Below are positions 1-13,454 of a DNA stretch of 64,000 bases, in pieces; within the stretch, counting starts at the first letter, position 1, and every line of letters starts with the position of its first letter. Origin of the DNA: Phaeosaccion multiseriatum (lineage: Eukaryota > Ochrophyta, other classes); contig OZ218952.1 of NCBI GenBank assembly GCA_965112735.1, forward strand, positions 2,728,001 through 2,792,000, written 5' to 3'. The notes beneath the pieces are model-generated. The model ran no database searches. It was not told the DNA's origin and worked only from the letters and a program-made list of their open reading frames with translations. The position numbers and the translations under genes are program-made.

Positions 1-2225
1 GGTGGAGCCCCTTCTCCAGCGCTTGTCAGGCATGCCAGTTGGTGATACAGCAGGCATTCCTCGCCAACAAGTGCAACGAGAGAGCCTGCTGTTGCCGAGG
101 GGGCTCAGACTCAGCCTCCAGGTGGGGAGCAGGGCAGCAGCAGGAACAGGACCAGTTGGTGATACAATGGTGGGGATGGCAGCAGAGGGGATGGTAGCAG
201 AGGGGGTACACTTGGTGGTGCAGTACTATGTCAGTGAGGAAGAAGAGAGCGGGGGCGACTCCTGCTCCTCCTCTATGATGAATCGCGTATTGGATGCGTG
301 TATCCTACACAACCTCCACAATGAGCACATTGCCGGGGTGCACGTGCTCTTGGAGGAGGGGGAGGGGGAGGGGGAGAAGGAGAAGGAAGAGGCGATAAGG
401 CCCTCAGGAACACGGAGAGAAGGAGAAGGAGGCGTTGGAGGCATTGGAGCGGGCCATCCGAGTGCCGTCCGGCGAGGGGGAGGAGCGCGAGCGAGGTTAG
501 AGGGGTTGATATTCTCAGCACCACCGGGATCAGCATCATCAGCAACATTATCAGCGGCGGACCAAGAGGGAGACGAAGAGAATGAGGAAGAGAAGAAGCG
601 GAAACGCAAACGTGCCGCCATCGCGGACAAACTCTTCGTGACGCCCCTCGGCAGGAGAATGACCTTTGCTGATGCCTTTAGGTGCGTCTCTCTCTCTCCT
701 CTCTCTCTCCCCTCTCTCTCCCCTTTCTCTCTCTCGTCTCTCTTCCGCCGGTCCAGCAGCGAGTTAGTCTACCTGAAGGGGGGCGGCTATCTGTCGACCC
801 ACCTGTCTCCGTCTGTTGACTCACAAATCCCCTTCTCTCCTGCTGTTATCCTTCCTCGCCTTCTCTGCATGTGCGTGCGTCGTACTTTTGTGACTGTGTA
901 TTATACTGCATCAACCCTCCGAATGAATCAATCAACGTATGCCTTGCTGGGTTACAGGTATGCAAATACGGAGCTCGTGGGGCAAGTGGTCGTCGTCGCC
1001 AACTCAGACATCGCTTTCCTCGACGACACGTGAGTGCGTGAGTGGGGAGAGAGAGGGACAGAATTGGTGGGTGGGAGGGAGGGAGGGAGGGAGGGAGATG
1101 CGGGGAGGGGGCGGTGGGGTGGGGTGGCGTGGGTGGAAATAGCCTCTATACTCTATGCCCCATACCCCATACCCCATGCCCCATACTCTATACCCCATGT
1201 ATCCTATGCCCTTATGCTCTATTCCTTATACCTTACACCCTTTCCCCCTTGAGTATGCCTTACTACTACTATACCCGATGCCCCATGCCCGTATACCCTG
1301 TGGTGTAGACTGGGCCGCCTTGGTGACCCGGGCACCCTGGATCTGAGGAGGAAGGTGTTCGCTTTGCTGCGATGGGAGACCACGCTGCGAGGGGGGGATG
1401 AGAGGATGGCAGCTGATGGTGGTGGTGGCGATGGCGTACTGCGAAGTGTATTCGTGCCCCGCATCGATTCACAGGACTGTTGGATATTCAGGAGTCCTGT
1501 GAGTGATGTGGTGGTGAGCGAGAGCGACTTTGAGCTTGGCAGGCCCCGTTGTGACAATCGACTTGCCGCTGTGTTTGAGGATGCCGGGTATCAGGTGAGT
1601 GAGGGACGGAGGGAGGGAGGAAGGGAAGGAAGAGGGGGGGAGGGAGAGAAGGAGGGAGAGGGAGGGAGAGAGAGGGAGGGAGGAAGAGGGGGAGGGAGAG
1701 AAGGATGGAGAGGAAGAGGAAGGGCGTACTGGGAGCCACCCCAAGGGGGAGGATGCAACTTGTGTTGTGTAGCGGAGGGCATGGCAGTGGATGGGGAGAG
1801 CATGGCAGAGCATGGCAGTGGGTGGGGCTCTGGCTCTGTGTCCGGGTTGTGGTTCTCGTCAGGAAGGGAGCGCTGATTGCCCCTATGCTCACCATTGCTC
1901 TCCTCTTGCCACCTTCGTACGTGCGTGTGTGTGCGTATATGTGTGTGTGTGTGTTTGTGCCGCTTGACGCATGCCTTGTGTCCAGGTGGAGAACCCCAGC
2001 TTCTCTATTCGGAGTCATCATGTCACGTTTGAAGCAAGTCAGCAAGAGAGTGGGACTCCTGCCCCTGCTGGAGCAGCTGGGGCGCAGGGGAGTGGGGACG
2101 AAGCAGGAGGAGGAGCAGCAGCAGAGAAAGAAGGGCCTCGGCTGAAGGGGTACTCAGGACATCCCGACGAGCAGGTACAGGGCAGGACGGCTTTCGTGCG
2201 GGTTAGCGACCGCTGGCTCTTCTAG
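1..2225 (+). CDS. Glycosyltransferase-like conserved protein, 3' part
   Basis: The gene is open at the left edge, so its true start lies outside the window. The exons I infer are up to 681, 958-1029, 1309-1594 and 1986-2225, all with GT-AG junctions and matching phase, ending in TAG. The first exon is low-complexity (poly-Glu/Lys, Gly). The later exons give a conserved core: a VVVANSDIAF segment, then SQDCWIF, then LGRPRCDNR followed by AGY and a NPSFSIRSHH stretch. From memory, this pattern (SQDxWIF, GxPGCDNR, NPSxxI) occurs in a family found with sugar-transfer enzymes in bacteria and algae. That assignment is inference; the reaction is not known to me. Two copies of the dispersed GTTGGTGATACA element sit in the first exon and encode VGDT. 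Confidence 0.55.
36..50 (+). repeat. Dispersed CAG-TTGGTGATA-CAG element, copy 1
   Basis: Exact 15-mer CAGTTGGTGATACAG followed by another CAG. It lies inside the reading frame of the left-edge gene and encodes VGDTA. See the finding on this element. Confidence 0.8.
153..166 (+). repeat. Dispersed CAG-TTGGTGATA-CAG element, copy 2
   Basis: 14 of the 15 bases are present (CAGTTGGTGATACA), downstream of a short CAG run, in the same exon and frame as copy 1. Confidence 0.75.
1143..1230 (+). repeat. Short CCATAC/CCATGC tandem repeat in an intron
   Basis: Degenerate units such as CCCCATAC and CCCCATGC fill the middle of the 1030-1308 intron. Confidence 0.7.
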
Positions 2226-2950
2226 CCTGATTTATAAGTTGCTGAGGCCTTACTTTGCAATGGACGTGGGTAAGGCTTTAAGCCACAGGGGGGGGGTTGG
2301 GGCAGGCAGGTTTAAGAGTCGCACACCCTTCCTTTCCCCTTCCGGCAGCGATGGACTTCTTTTTGTAAATTTTGTCATTTGATGTGAAGGGGTTCCCTCT
2401 TGTAACTATTCTCATGTGTGTGGTGCCACAGTGTAGTGGGGTACAGTGTTCAAGGACCAGAGGGGTGTGGTGGGAGTGGCCCACCGTGGCGGAGACGCCG
2501 ACCAAGCTCACTACCATCACGACCATGAAAGCGGTGAAACCGATGAAACCAGTGGTACGCCTCACCGAAGAGAGACACCTGCTGCCATCAGCCCTGGTCA
2601 TCTGACCAACCCCCTCACTACTAAGTCAATAATGCAAGCTCCTCCAACAGATAAGGCGTCTGCCTCTCACACGATTACGTAATTCTTACGTTGATTCCGT
2701 AAGTCAGTTGTTACATATTTTCTTCGTTGTCAGACTGGGGTGGGGGGGTGGGCGCTTTAAAAGAAAGACACCTCCTCCAGTAGACCACAAGAGAATTGGG
2801 CTTCCGTGGTCGTTGTGTACAGAATTGGGCTTCCGTGCTTGTTACAGTTACACGTCGGAGTTATAGCTCGTCCTTTTCATACCCACCACACCCGCACCCC
2901 TCCCGACGTACGCCCCTTCCTAACTCGAAGATGATGCCCACGAGGAGTGC
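2226..2950. other. Intergenic, no gene seen
   Basis: Follows the stop of the left-edge gene. I see no exon chain or conserved protein on either strand. It contains a G-run near 2287 and AT-richer sequence near 2660-2730. Confidence 0.5.
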
Positions 2951-3990
2951 TCAGGCCGTCTCGGCAGCCACCTCCCCCACCTCGATGATGGTCTCGGAGT
3001 GGAAGTCTCTCTCCTGCGGAGGTACCCTCGTACGTACCCCCCTTTGCCAAAAAGTTGGGTCGGTTGCGCGCATCAGGTCCAGGGCAGTCTGCGATGCAAA
3101 GTGCTCCCTTGCTACGGCGAGGAGGCGCTGCCTCGTATCTTCGACCTCACGGCCTATGCCACATCGCTGTAGACAGACCAGGGCAATGTCCACCGAGGCT
3201 GCGGCTGAGAGGAGCTGCGGAGCGGTCCCAAGATGGCCTCCACTGGCCGCTTTGAGCAGGGGAAGAAAGCCAAACAGGCTCAGGTACAGCCTTTTCTGCT
3301 CAGGGCATCACATGGAGAGCCTGCGCCGAGAAGACGGGCCACCACTGCCCCGTGCCCACCTTGAGCAGAAAAGTGAAGCGAAGTGGATCCAAAGGTGTCC
3401 CTAGAATCCACCTTCTCACCAGCACAGAGAAGCCGCTTCAGCTCTTCATCGTGACCTTCAAAAGAGGCCACGTGAATAGCGGTTGCACCCGTTGAGTCCG
3501 TCACACCCACGGCGGCACCGACCGAAAGAAGTTTGTCCACTATGCCTGCATGTCTATCTTGAGACGCCACAGAGAGTGGAGTCGCTCCGGTATTGTTATT
3601 CACATCTGACTTAGCCGAAAGGAGCGCCTCCACCGGCCATATGTCCATTCCACAAAGAGCGAAGTGGCCCACTGATTAGTCTTAGCATTCACATTCGCCG
3701 TGGCCGAACGCAGAGCATACACTGTTGAAAGGTGTCCCTTTTCAGACGCCATAAAGAGCGGAGTGGCCCCACTTTTAGTCATAGCATTCATATTCGCCGT
3801 GGCCGAACGCAGAGCATGCACTGTTGAAAGGTGTCCCTTTTCAGACGCCATAAAGAGAGAGAAAGCGGAGTGAACCTTTAAGGACCCGCTGAGTCCACAT
3901 GGACACCGGCTGACATGAGACAGTCCAAGACGTCTACTCGACCAAGGTCAACCGCGAGGGTCATCGCGGTGCACCCCTTCCCTTTTCTCC
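2951..3990 (-). pseudogene. Decayed ankyrin-repeat gene
   Basis: Read on the minus strand, this region encodes at least six ankyrin-type units (patterns such as SGATPLFMASEKGH, TGATPLSVASQDRH, FGSTSLHFSAQGGH). The units do not share one open frame. A stop closes the unit nearest 3885. The frame shifts near 3655, so that a unit ending in WTYGRWRR continues in another frame as GMDIWPVEALLSAK. Another break lies near 3280, which a short intron could also explain. The units at about 3680-3780 and 3780-3850 are near-identical 99-bp tandem copies. The tail (2951-3060) reads as VRTRVPPQERDF and ends at a stop. Ankyrin repeats are protein-binding scaffolds. I call this a pseudogene because of the breaks; unrecognised introns are the alternative. 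Confidence 0.65.
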
Positions 3991-4252
3991 CACTCTAGGC
4001 CAGGGGGGAGGGAGAAGGGAGAAAAAATCACCTTGGTCCTCACCCCTCCCTCACTTCGTCACTACAGTTGCTGTGCCTTGCGGGTTGGTTGACCCTCCCC
4101 GCGCATATTTTACCAGCGCTTTTCCGATCCTTTTCCTAAGTGAAGTGCTCGGAGCCGATTTTGAAGTCAAGGAATGGGGTACGCAACCTCTCCCTCTTTC
4201 CCTCTCTCTCTCACTCTCTTCTATTCTCTGTGCATACGCTTGCTCGCCTACC

Positions 4253-6436
4253 ATGGCAGCCCGCGTGCGTACTGGGATCCACTTCGTAAGAAGAGGGGTG
4301 GCAACACGTGCGGGTACGCGAGGCGGCGAGGGAGCAAGGTCGCGCCTGAGCGTATGTCTCCGACCAGGCTCCCGACAAGGCTCAGCTTCTCACCAAGTAT
4401 CGTCGTCGAGAAGGTACAGGAGCAGCATCAGTGGGAGCCGTGGAAGTACCAGCGCCTCTTTGGATGGCACAGGATGCCTCCTCAATAGCAGCAGTAGGAG
4501 AGAGATGAATCCTCGGCGATGCATGCAGACCGCGGCAGCAGCAGCCTCCACCTCAAGGTTCACGCCGTCGGCTGCTTCATGGCCAGCTCGCTCGTATTCC
4601 CCAACGCCTCGAGTGGGTAGCTCCACGCGAGGACTGGCTAGAGGAGGAGATCAAAGTAGGGGGCTAACATCGTTACGGTGGGCAGCAGCAGTACGAGCAG
4701 AAGCAGCAGCGGCCCAGGCCTCCCCTCTCCTGCTGGAGCAGCCGGGGCGAAGGAGGGTAACTGGGAGCCTATTACGGCACATGAGTAAGACCTCCACCGA
4801 GGGCGAGGGAGACGAAAAGGAGAAGGAGGGTGGTGAAGATGGGGCTGCTGGAGGGGAGGGAAGCAGCGAAGTTGCCAAGATGGAAAAGATGAAGGAGAAG
4901 GCCCACGAGGAAGTCCCTCCGGTGCCAGAGGAGATGGAGACGGAGGAGGAGCCGCCCCACCACCACCTTCGTCTGCCCGAGATTACCCATGTAAGAACAT
5001 CCTTTCTGGGGCTTATTCCTCCCCCCTCTCCCCCGCACACTCCGCGGTCGGCCTTTCCTCTCAGGCCACTCTCGCTCCCCTCCCACCACCTCTCACTCCC
5101 TCCCTCCGTCCGTCTCTCTGAACAGGACACTCACTTCGGTGACGTGGCTCAGTGGCTGGTGGAGGAGGGGCAGCACATCTCTATCGGGGACCACCTCGTG
5201 GAGCTAGACTACGACATGGTACGCAATGGTACATACAAGCAAAGGCACATGGTTGCTTTCCTTTAGTGAACCATAAGAGGTCTCTATTTCGTTCGTCAGT
5301 CACCAAGCGAGGGGGTCAGCTTGCCCTTACCTTAGTCTTTATCAGTCCAAGAAGAAGGGGGTTGATGCTTTGCCAGCTTCAGTTACATGGCCCTCATGTC
5401 TTCCTCCCCCCCCCCCTCCCCAACGCTCCAACAGTTCTCCATTCAGCTTGACGCAGAGGAGGCGGGATACGTGGCCAAGATACGTACGTCGTGTGTCAGC
5501 TGATCACTCCTTATGACTCCTCCCCACTCGTTGTGACGTGCTCACTCCTTGTGACTTCCCCCCGTGTCTCTCTCTTCTCTCTCCCTCTCTCACACACACT
5601 CAACCACACACTCAATCAGACGTGGCTGGGAAGGAGAAAGACATCCCCGTGGGCACCGCTCTGGCCACCATAGTGCCGAATGAGGAGGACATGCAGTACT
5701 TTAACCCCGTCCAGGAGGAGGAGGAGGAGAAGCAGAAGGGGGACGGGGAGGGAGAGGAGGAGACGCCGCTGATCGATAAGGAGGATCGAAAGGGTGCCAT
5801 GCGAGCCATCTCCAAGCTGCTCAAGGACGGCGCCCTGTCAGAAAGTAAGCAGTTTGTTGGTTGGCTTGGTTAGGGGCTTGGTTGGTTAGTTGGTTGGTTG
5901 GTTGGTTATTCAGCAGGAGCAGGTGGTTGGTTGGTTGGTCGCTTGGTTAGTTAGTTAGTTGGTTGGTTGGTTGGTTGGTTGGTTGGGTAGTTCGGTGGTT
6001 GGTTGGTTGGTTGGGTGGTTGGTTGGTTGGGTGGTTGGGTGGTTGGTTAGTTCGTTGATTACTCATGTGAGCTCACATCTCTGATCTCGTTTTGAACGAC
6101 CCCTCTCATTCATCTCTTCCCGCTCTTCCCTTCGCTCTCCCTCCCTCACTCCCTCCCTCGCTCCCTCCGTCCCTCGCTCCCTCCCCTCCCTCCCCTCCCT
6201 CCCTCCCTCCCACCACTCTGTCTTAAGTTGCTGCCAATGACTTGCTGAAGCTTGCCCGGCAGAGTGATACGGAGTTTTACAATGCCTACGATGGATGTTT
6301 CGATGGCAATGTGTACAAGGAGGAGGATTTTGACTTCACCATCTTCAAGCTTCAGGTCACAGAACTCCTAGAGGATAGGAAGATAAGCAAGGAGGAGGAG
6401 GAGGAAAAGGAGAAGGAGAAGGAGGAGAAGGCATAG
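4253..6436 (+). CDS. Lipoyl-domain-like protein without the lipoyl lysine
   Basis: Five exons in consistent phase (4253-4990, 5126-5218, 5435-5483, 5620-5844, 6228-6436) give 437 residues. The start is the only in-frame ATG near the 5' end. Residues 1-150 are rich in Arg, Ser and Ala with few acids, like a mitochondrial presequence (inference). Residues about 238-325 fit the biotinyl/lipoyl fold: LRLPEITH, then [18 protein letters not shown], then [10 protein letters not shown], then [13 protein letters not shown]. In 2-oxoacid dehydrogenase E2 subunits the turn reads ETDKA and K carries lipoate; here it reads ELDYD, so the lysine position is Tyr275. The C-terminal 110 residues ([21 protein letters not shown] region, then a Glu/Lys tail) match nothing I recognise, and no E2 catalytic domain follows. 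It may be a structural partner of a dehydrogenase complex. Confidence 0.75.
5875..6057 (+). repeat. (GGTT)n array in intron 4 of the lipoyl-like gene
   Basis: About 180 bp of GGTT/GGTTA/GGGTGGTT units lie just downstream of the donor at 5845. A (CCCT)n pyrimidine run precedes the acceptor at 6227. Confidence 0.85.
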
Positions 6437-7597
6437 GCAAGAGAGAGCAGGCAAGGAGGTGGAGCAAATCATAACCAAAAAGGGAAGGAAGGCACGCAAG
6501 GCGGAGAAGGAGGAGGAGATTGAGAAAAGCAGAAGCAAAGGGAGGGAGGGAAGTTGCCCACCAGTTTTGGCCCCGTCAAGAGCAACAGCACCACCGGCAC
6601 CACCCTAACCTGAAAGCTACAGCAGCAGGCAGGAGGAGGAAGAGAAGGAGAAGGAGGGTCAGAGGAGGAGAAGAAAGAAGAGAGGGCGAGAGCTTACCAG
6701 TATGATGGGAGCTGCGACATGGACTAGGCCCATGCACATCCTTCGGCGGGCTTGTGTGCAAAGAGAGGAGTACGAAGGAGCGAACGCTTTTGAGCATGTA
6801 CATACATTGAAGCACTCAACGCAACTATGAATTTTAATTCCATGTACCTGTTCTTCCTTCTTGTCTGTCTTCTTCTCCCTTCTTCGAGGACATGTGTGTG
6901 TGTGTGTGCGCGCTTTCTGAGCGTCTCCGTTTCTCAATGAGGTGCGGGGCTGTTGAGTGAGGCACTCATTCGAGTGTTCGAGTGGGGGAGGATGTGCGGG
7001 GTCTTGGCATGTGTGGCCTGTCCCCACCCCCCCCCCCAGCCACCGAGATTCAAATGTCAAACAAGGGCGCTCTCTTTACACAGGGAAGCTTCCTCATGTT
7101 AGAAAAGCTTTCCAGTTGGCCAAAACGGGTTCAGGAGTGACCGATTACCCCAGCCCATCTCGACATTTCTGCCTACTTAACTTTACGTAAGTGAGCCCAT
7201 CCCACCTTCACCACATGCCTGCTGTGTGTGTGTGTATGTGTGTGATGTAGCCTTTCGCTTCATGTGATCAATAATATATACAATATATAACACTTATTTA
7301 TGCACAGACGAGCGGAGAGAGAGATATACACCGCGCGTCCTACACAGGTGAGCAGACAAGAGGCCCAGAGCACCTCTGAGCACGGGCCAATTCGCAAACA
7401 GACCTTCCAAAGGTCTGCTCATCGAGTTGCCGGCTTGCCTGCGTGCTCGCCTATCCCTATCCTCGAAATGACAACAAACAATACCAAGACGCAACTGCTA
7501 CTGCTACTACTACTAGACCAGCAGCCCCTTCCCCGCTCCAGCCATCCATCCTCCATCATAGCTCCTGTCGCCATCATCCCCACCACCACCCTCCTCA
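6437..7597. other. Convergent intergenic region, no gene seen
   Basis: Space between the 3' ends of the lipoyl-like gene and the minus-strand plastid gene. It holds AG-rich sequence (6437-6680), short TG runs near 6895 and 7225, a C-run near 7027 and an AT-rich stretch at 7265-7300. No exon chain is convincing. Confidence 0.5.
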
Positions 7598-9525
7598 TCA
7601 TCTGTTGTGCCGCCGCAGCTGCGACAAGTCCCTCTCCCACAGCTCCTCCCCCTCCCCTCCCTCCTCCCCAACCACACCGGACACTTGCCGCGGGTTCAAT
7701 GCCGTGGGGGCGGCAGGGAGGCCCAGCTTTTGCCGCATCTCCCCCTCCAACCGGCCCGGTATGACCACGAAGCCATTGCTTGCAATAAGGCCCTTCTCCT
7801 TGCTGTTCTTGTTCGTGCTATTGTCGCGAAGGGCGCCTGATCGTACCATGATCTCGTGCCTGGAGGTCATGGCGATGGGTAGGAAGGCATCCACTACGCA
7901 GCCGCTGTTGAGGTAGTCGGCTATGGCTCGCTCGCCGCGCCACCACAGGGAGCCGCGGTTGCCGTTGAGGAGTGAACCGCCAGTGTTGAGGGCACCCGCC
8001 GCCAATTGGGCTTGGAGAGTAGTGCTGGGGCTTGTGCTGGTGTTGGCCTTCTTCTTCTTGTCGTCGTTGTTGTTGCTGATATAGCTCTTGAGGGAGGAGG
8101 AGGCGGCGGACTGTTTCTTCAGCTCGGCCAAGGCCGTCTTATTGAGGGTCGCCCATCCGTCGTCCTATGAGGCGTGATGGATGAATTGATCGATTCGCAC
8201 GGCAGGCAGGCAAGGAGGCAGAGAGAGGGCAGACAGGTGGGCACTTTAGGGAAGCGGGCAGGGGCAACACAACACGGGGTAAAACGTGTGTCCTTTTGGT
8301 GATATGAGGGACTACTCGTCCTCTTAACGGAAGTGTGGCCTCCCACCCACCTACCCTCCTACCCTCCTCTCCCTCCCTCCCACCCACCTTCCACCCCCTC
8401 TCCCGCTCCCTCCCTCCCTCCCCCCCATCCCTCCCCCCCTCCCTTCCTCCCTCCCACCAACCTACCCCCCTCCTACCCCCTACTCACCCAAAAGTCGAAG
8501 GAGTGTTCCATCCAGGTCCAGTGCAGCTCCTCTCCCAGTGGCCACACCACCGCTGGCTCTCCCCACAGGGCTGCTGCCCGTCTGTCCGTGGTGACCACGT
8601 GAGCGGTTGCGGGTCGGGCCTGAGCTTCAAAGCCCGGCCCTTGCAGTGCCTCGTCCAGCAGAGCGAAGTACTCAGCTGCCTCTTTGCTGTCGTAGGTCTG
8701 TTGCGGTGAGAGGAAGAGCAGAGGTGGGGCGTGTGTGTGTGCGTTTGCACCATTCGGTCAGGGAGGAGGTAGGCATCAGGTGCGTGACGCGCCAGAGCCA
8801 AGGCCAGGGCCAGGCGAGGAAGAAGAAGAGCATGGTGATGATGATCAAGGACAAGGAAAATAGACACGATACACAGAGTAGCGAAGCGCGGTGTAAAGAG
8901 TTCTCGGCTCTGTTACTTGCGCACTCACCTCGGGGAGTAACAGGTCGGGCTCCTCTACCACGAAGGTAGTCTCGTCGCTTGGTGAGGAGGAGGAGTCTTC
9001 CCCTCGATAGAAAACCTCCCCACCTGCGCAGAAGAATTTGTTTCAGCAGCGGTTGAATAAGGGCAACCGCAGACCTATGCTCTCCTCACGACAAACGATT
9101 CGAGCAATTCAGCAGCAACGTAGGTAGGTACCTGAATCGAGTGAGGCGCCTAATGCGCTCTGGCCATGCTCTTGCACCAAAGCCACCGCCTCGTCGAGTG
9201 TCAGCCCTACTCGACCTGCTGGCGCGGACGAGGAGAGCTCGCGGCGTACCTTGGCGAGGGCCGTCTTCGCTTTCGCGCTGGCCGCTCCGTCCGACGCTGG
9301 AGCAGCTGGCGCGAGGACAAGCGCAGGAGAAACGGCCAGTGCCGCAGTAGCAGCAGACGAGAAGAAGCCTCGTCGGCTATGGGTCGTGCTCGCTGACGCC
9401 CCTCCCTCCCTCCCTCTTGCTCGCTCCAAGGCCATCGTGGTCGTCGAAAAGCTCGCACATCGTTCCTGAAGCAGCGCAGCCACCAGCGTGACCACGTGGA
9501 GCCCCCTCCCCCGCTTGAAACCCAT
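7598..9525 (-). CDS. Probable thylakoid-lumen protein of unknown function
   Basis: Four minus-strand exons with matching phase (9525-9132, 9023-8929, 8697-8488, 8164-7598) give 421 residues. The N-terminus looks tripartite: a hydrophobic signal (residues 9-20), a CASF site with Phe at 26, then a Ser/Thr/Arg-rich stretch. A twin-arginine signal follows (SRRGFF at 50-55, an Ala-rich hydrophobic core, then APAAPA). Known stramenopile plastid targeting plus a Tat-type lumen signal would explain this order. The mature part has recognisable order (VVWPLGEELHWTWMEHSFDFW; GSLWWRGERAIADYLNSG; KGLIASNGFVVIPGRL), with a Ser/Asn/Lys low-complexity insert between. I do not recognise the family. The gene is divergent from ARF1 across about 1 kb. 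Confidence 0.75.
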
Positions 9526-11773
<2,248 letters not shown>

Positions 11774-13454
11774 CTAGGAGGCGTTTCAGGTGTTTCAGAG
11801 GCCTCTTCCGGAGGCGACCTGAGATGGCACTGGAGGGAAGGAGCAGAGAGCAGAGAGGGAGAGAGAGGGGACACGCAATAAGAGTATATACCCATCGATG
11901 GATGCTCACCCCTCCAGGAAATATATCTGCGGCCAGTGGTGGGTAGCAGTGGATGGCAGTGGATGGCAGCTTGGACTCTTGGAGTCCGACGAGCGGGGCA
12001 GCTGCTGCGCCCTGCTGAAAAATTGTACGAATTTTTTATGGTAGGGGGGAGGGTGGGGGGGGGGGGGGGGGGTTGGTTGGGCATGGAGGAGGAGAAGGAG
12101 GAGGGAGTCAGTTTTGTTGGGGGTCGTGGGGAGGAGGACATATTTCGGAGGGACAGTCATGTTTAGGAGAAGGTGACGCCTACGCGAGGGGGGGGGGGGG
12201 GGACGGAAGGTGGATGCGAAGGACGAACTTGCGCTTGTGCAGCACGGGAGGAGTTTTTTGCTCGTCAGTTCGGCCACCGCGCCACCAAAGCAGCGCAACT
12301 ACGGAGGGATGTGAGAGCAGCTGAGCAGAGCAGAGGGCCCGTCGATCTTGATCGGAGGGAGGTCGGTTGGTCGGTCGGTGTTGGTCGTTGCTTCTGTAGC
12401 AGCAGGGCAAGGCAGGCGCATGGTGTGGGGTGTGTGTCTCCCCCCCCCCCTCTAGGCTGCGACGCTTTGAGGGAAGGTGGAGAATAGCTGCTTGATGGTC
12501 TCAACCAACAAGAGAAGGAGGAAATGATTCATCATTTCCCCTTCTCATCCCCCTTTTGTGCTGCCGTGACACCCTTAAGATGAAGAGTAATGAGGACGCA
12601 TTCCCCCCCCCCAATTTCATTTCTCGCCCTTCTCGTTTCAGTTATCAGTCGGCTCGTGAAAAGCAACCGAAGAGGCCTCACTGAGTCACTGTCCACCCAG
12701 CGCCCCCAAAGTCCCAAGTGATGTGAGAGGGTGGCCCTCTTTCGGACACAAAACTAAGATGGGGTGTTTTTTCTTTTCCCTGTATTTCATTTCTATTCAT
12801 GTCAATTCTAAATTGGTATCATCGGGCTTGTTTGGTCCTGTGCGACTTCTCACAAAGTCGAGACGGAGGCGAACAAAGCAGCGCAGAGCAGAGGAGGAAG
12901 GGAAGCCTCACAATACCCCACCCTCACGGAGGTCGATACTCCAGCAGATGACAGACGACGCGCCCTTGCTGTTGTCTGGCGGACCACGCCGAGGCCCTGC
13001 AAGGTGGAGGCGTTCTTGTGGAGCTTCCCTTCGCTTACCCCACCACCCTCGGCCCTAACAGGCTGGCACAGCACATCGTTTCAGCGTGTGAAGGGTGGGA
13101 GGTGCACACTCACACCCCACACACCCTTACGAGTGGTCACAACGGGATGCTTCGAGCCATACATACACATAGCTTTTCTCATATGCCGGCCAACAGCTGC
13201 TGTGCCATGTCCGTGTGTTCCTCGTGGCGTTTCCGAAACGCCTCTGCCCTCCGCACCGCCCGCCCGACCGCCCGCGAAGGTACTCCCTTCCCTTCTCCTG
13301 TCCTGTCATCCGTCGGCGAGGACCGAAGCTTTGAAGATTCCGAGTCTCTTTCTCGCTTCTTCTATCCGACCGTCTGTCAGTCCCCCCTCCTCCTCCTCCT
13401 CTCAGAAAAGGAGAGGAGTAAGGGGGGGCGCTGGGGAGGATGGGAAGTGGCTCC
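11774..13454. other. Convergent intergenic region, G-tracts, no gene seen
   Basis: Lies between the 3' ends of ARF1 and the minus-strand FtsH-like gene. G-homopolymer tracts sit near 12054-12072 and 12189-12202, and a C-tract near 12440. A plus-strand frame at 12173-12487 contains a plausible charged stretch (EEFFARQFGHRATKAAQ), but it has no convincing start or partner exons, so I do not call a gene. Confidence 0.45.

Noticed and set aside
4073-4252. Upstream extension of the lipoyl-like protein
   Set aside because: The extended frame has no ATG; 4253 is the first in-frame ATG.
12173-12487. Plus-strand frame with EEFFARQFGHRATKAAQ
   Set aside because: Has a plausible stretch but starts in a G-tract and ends in low complexity, with no splice partner.
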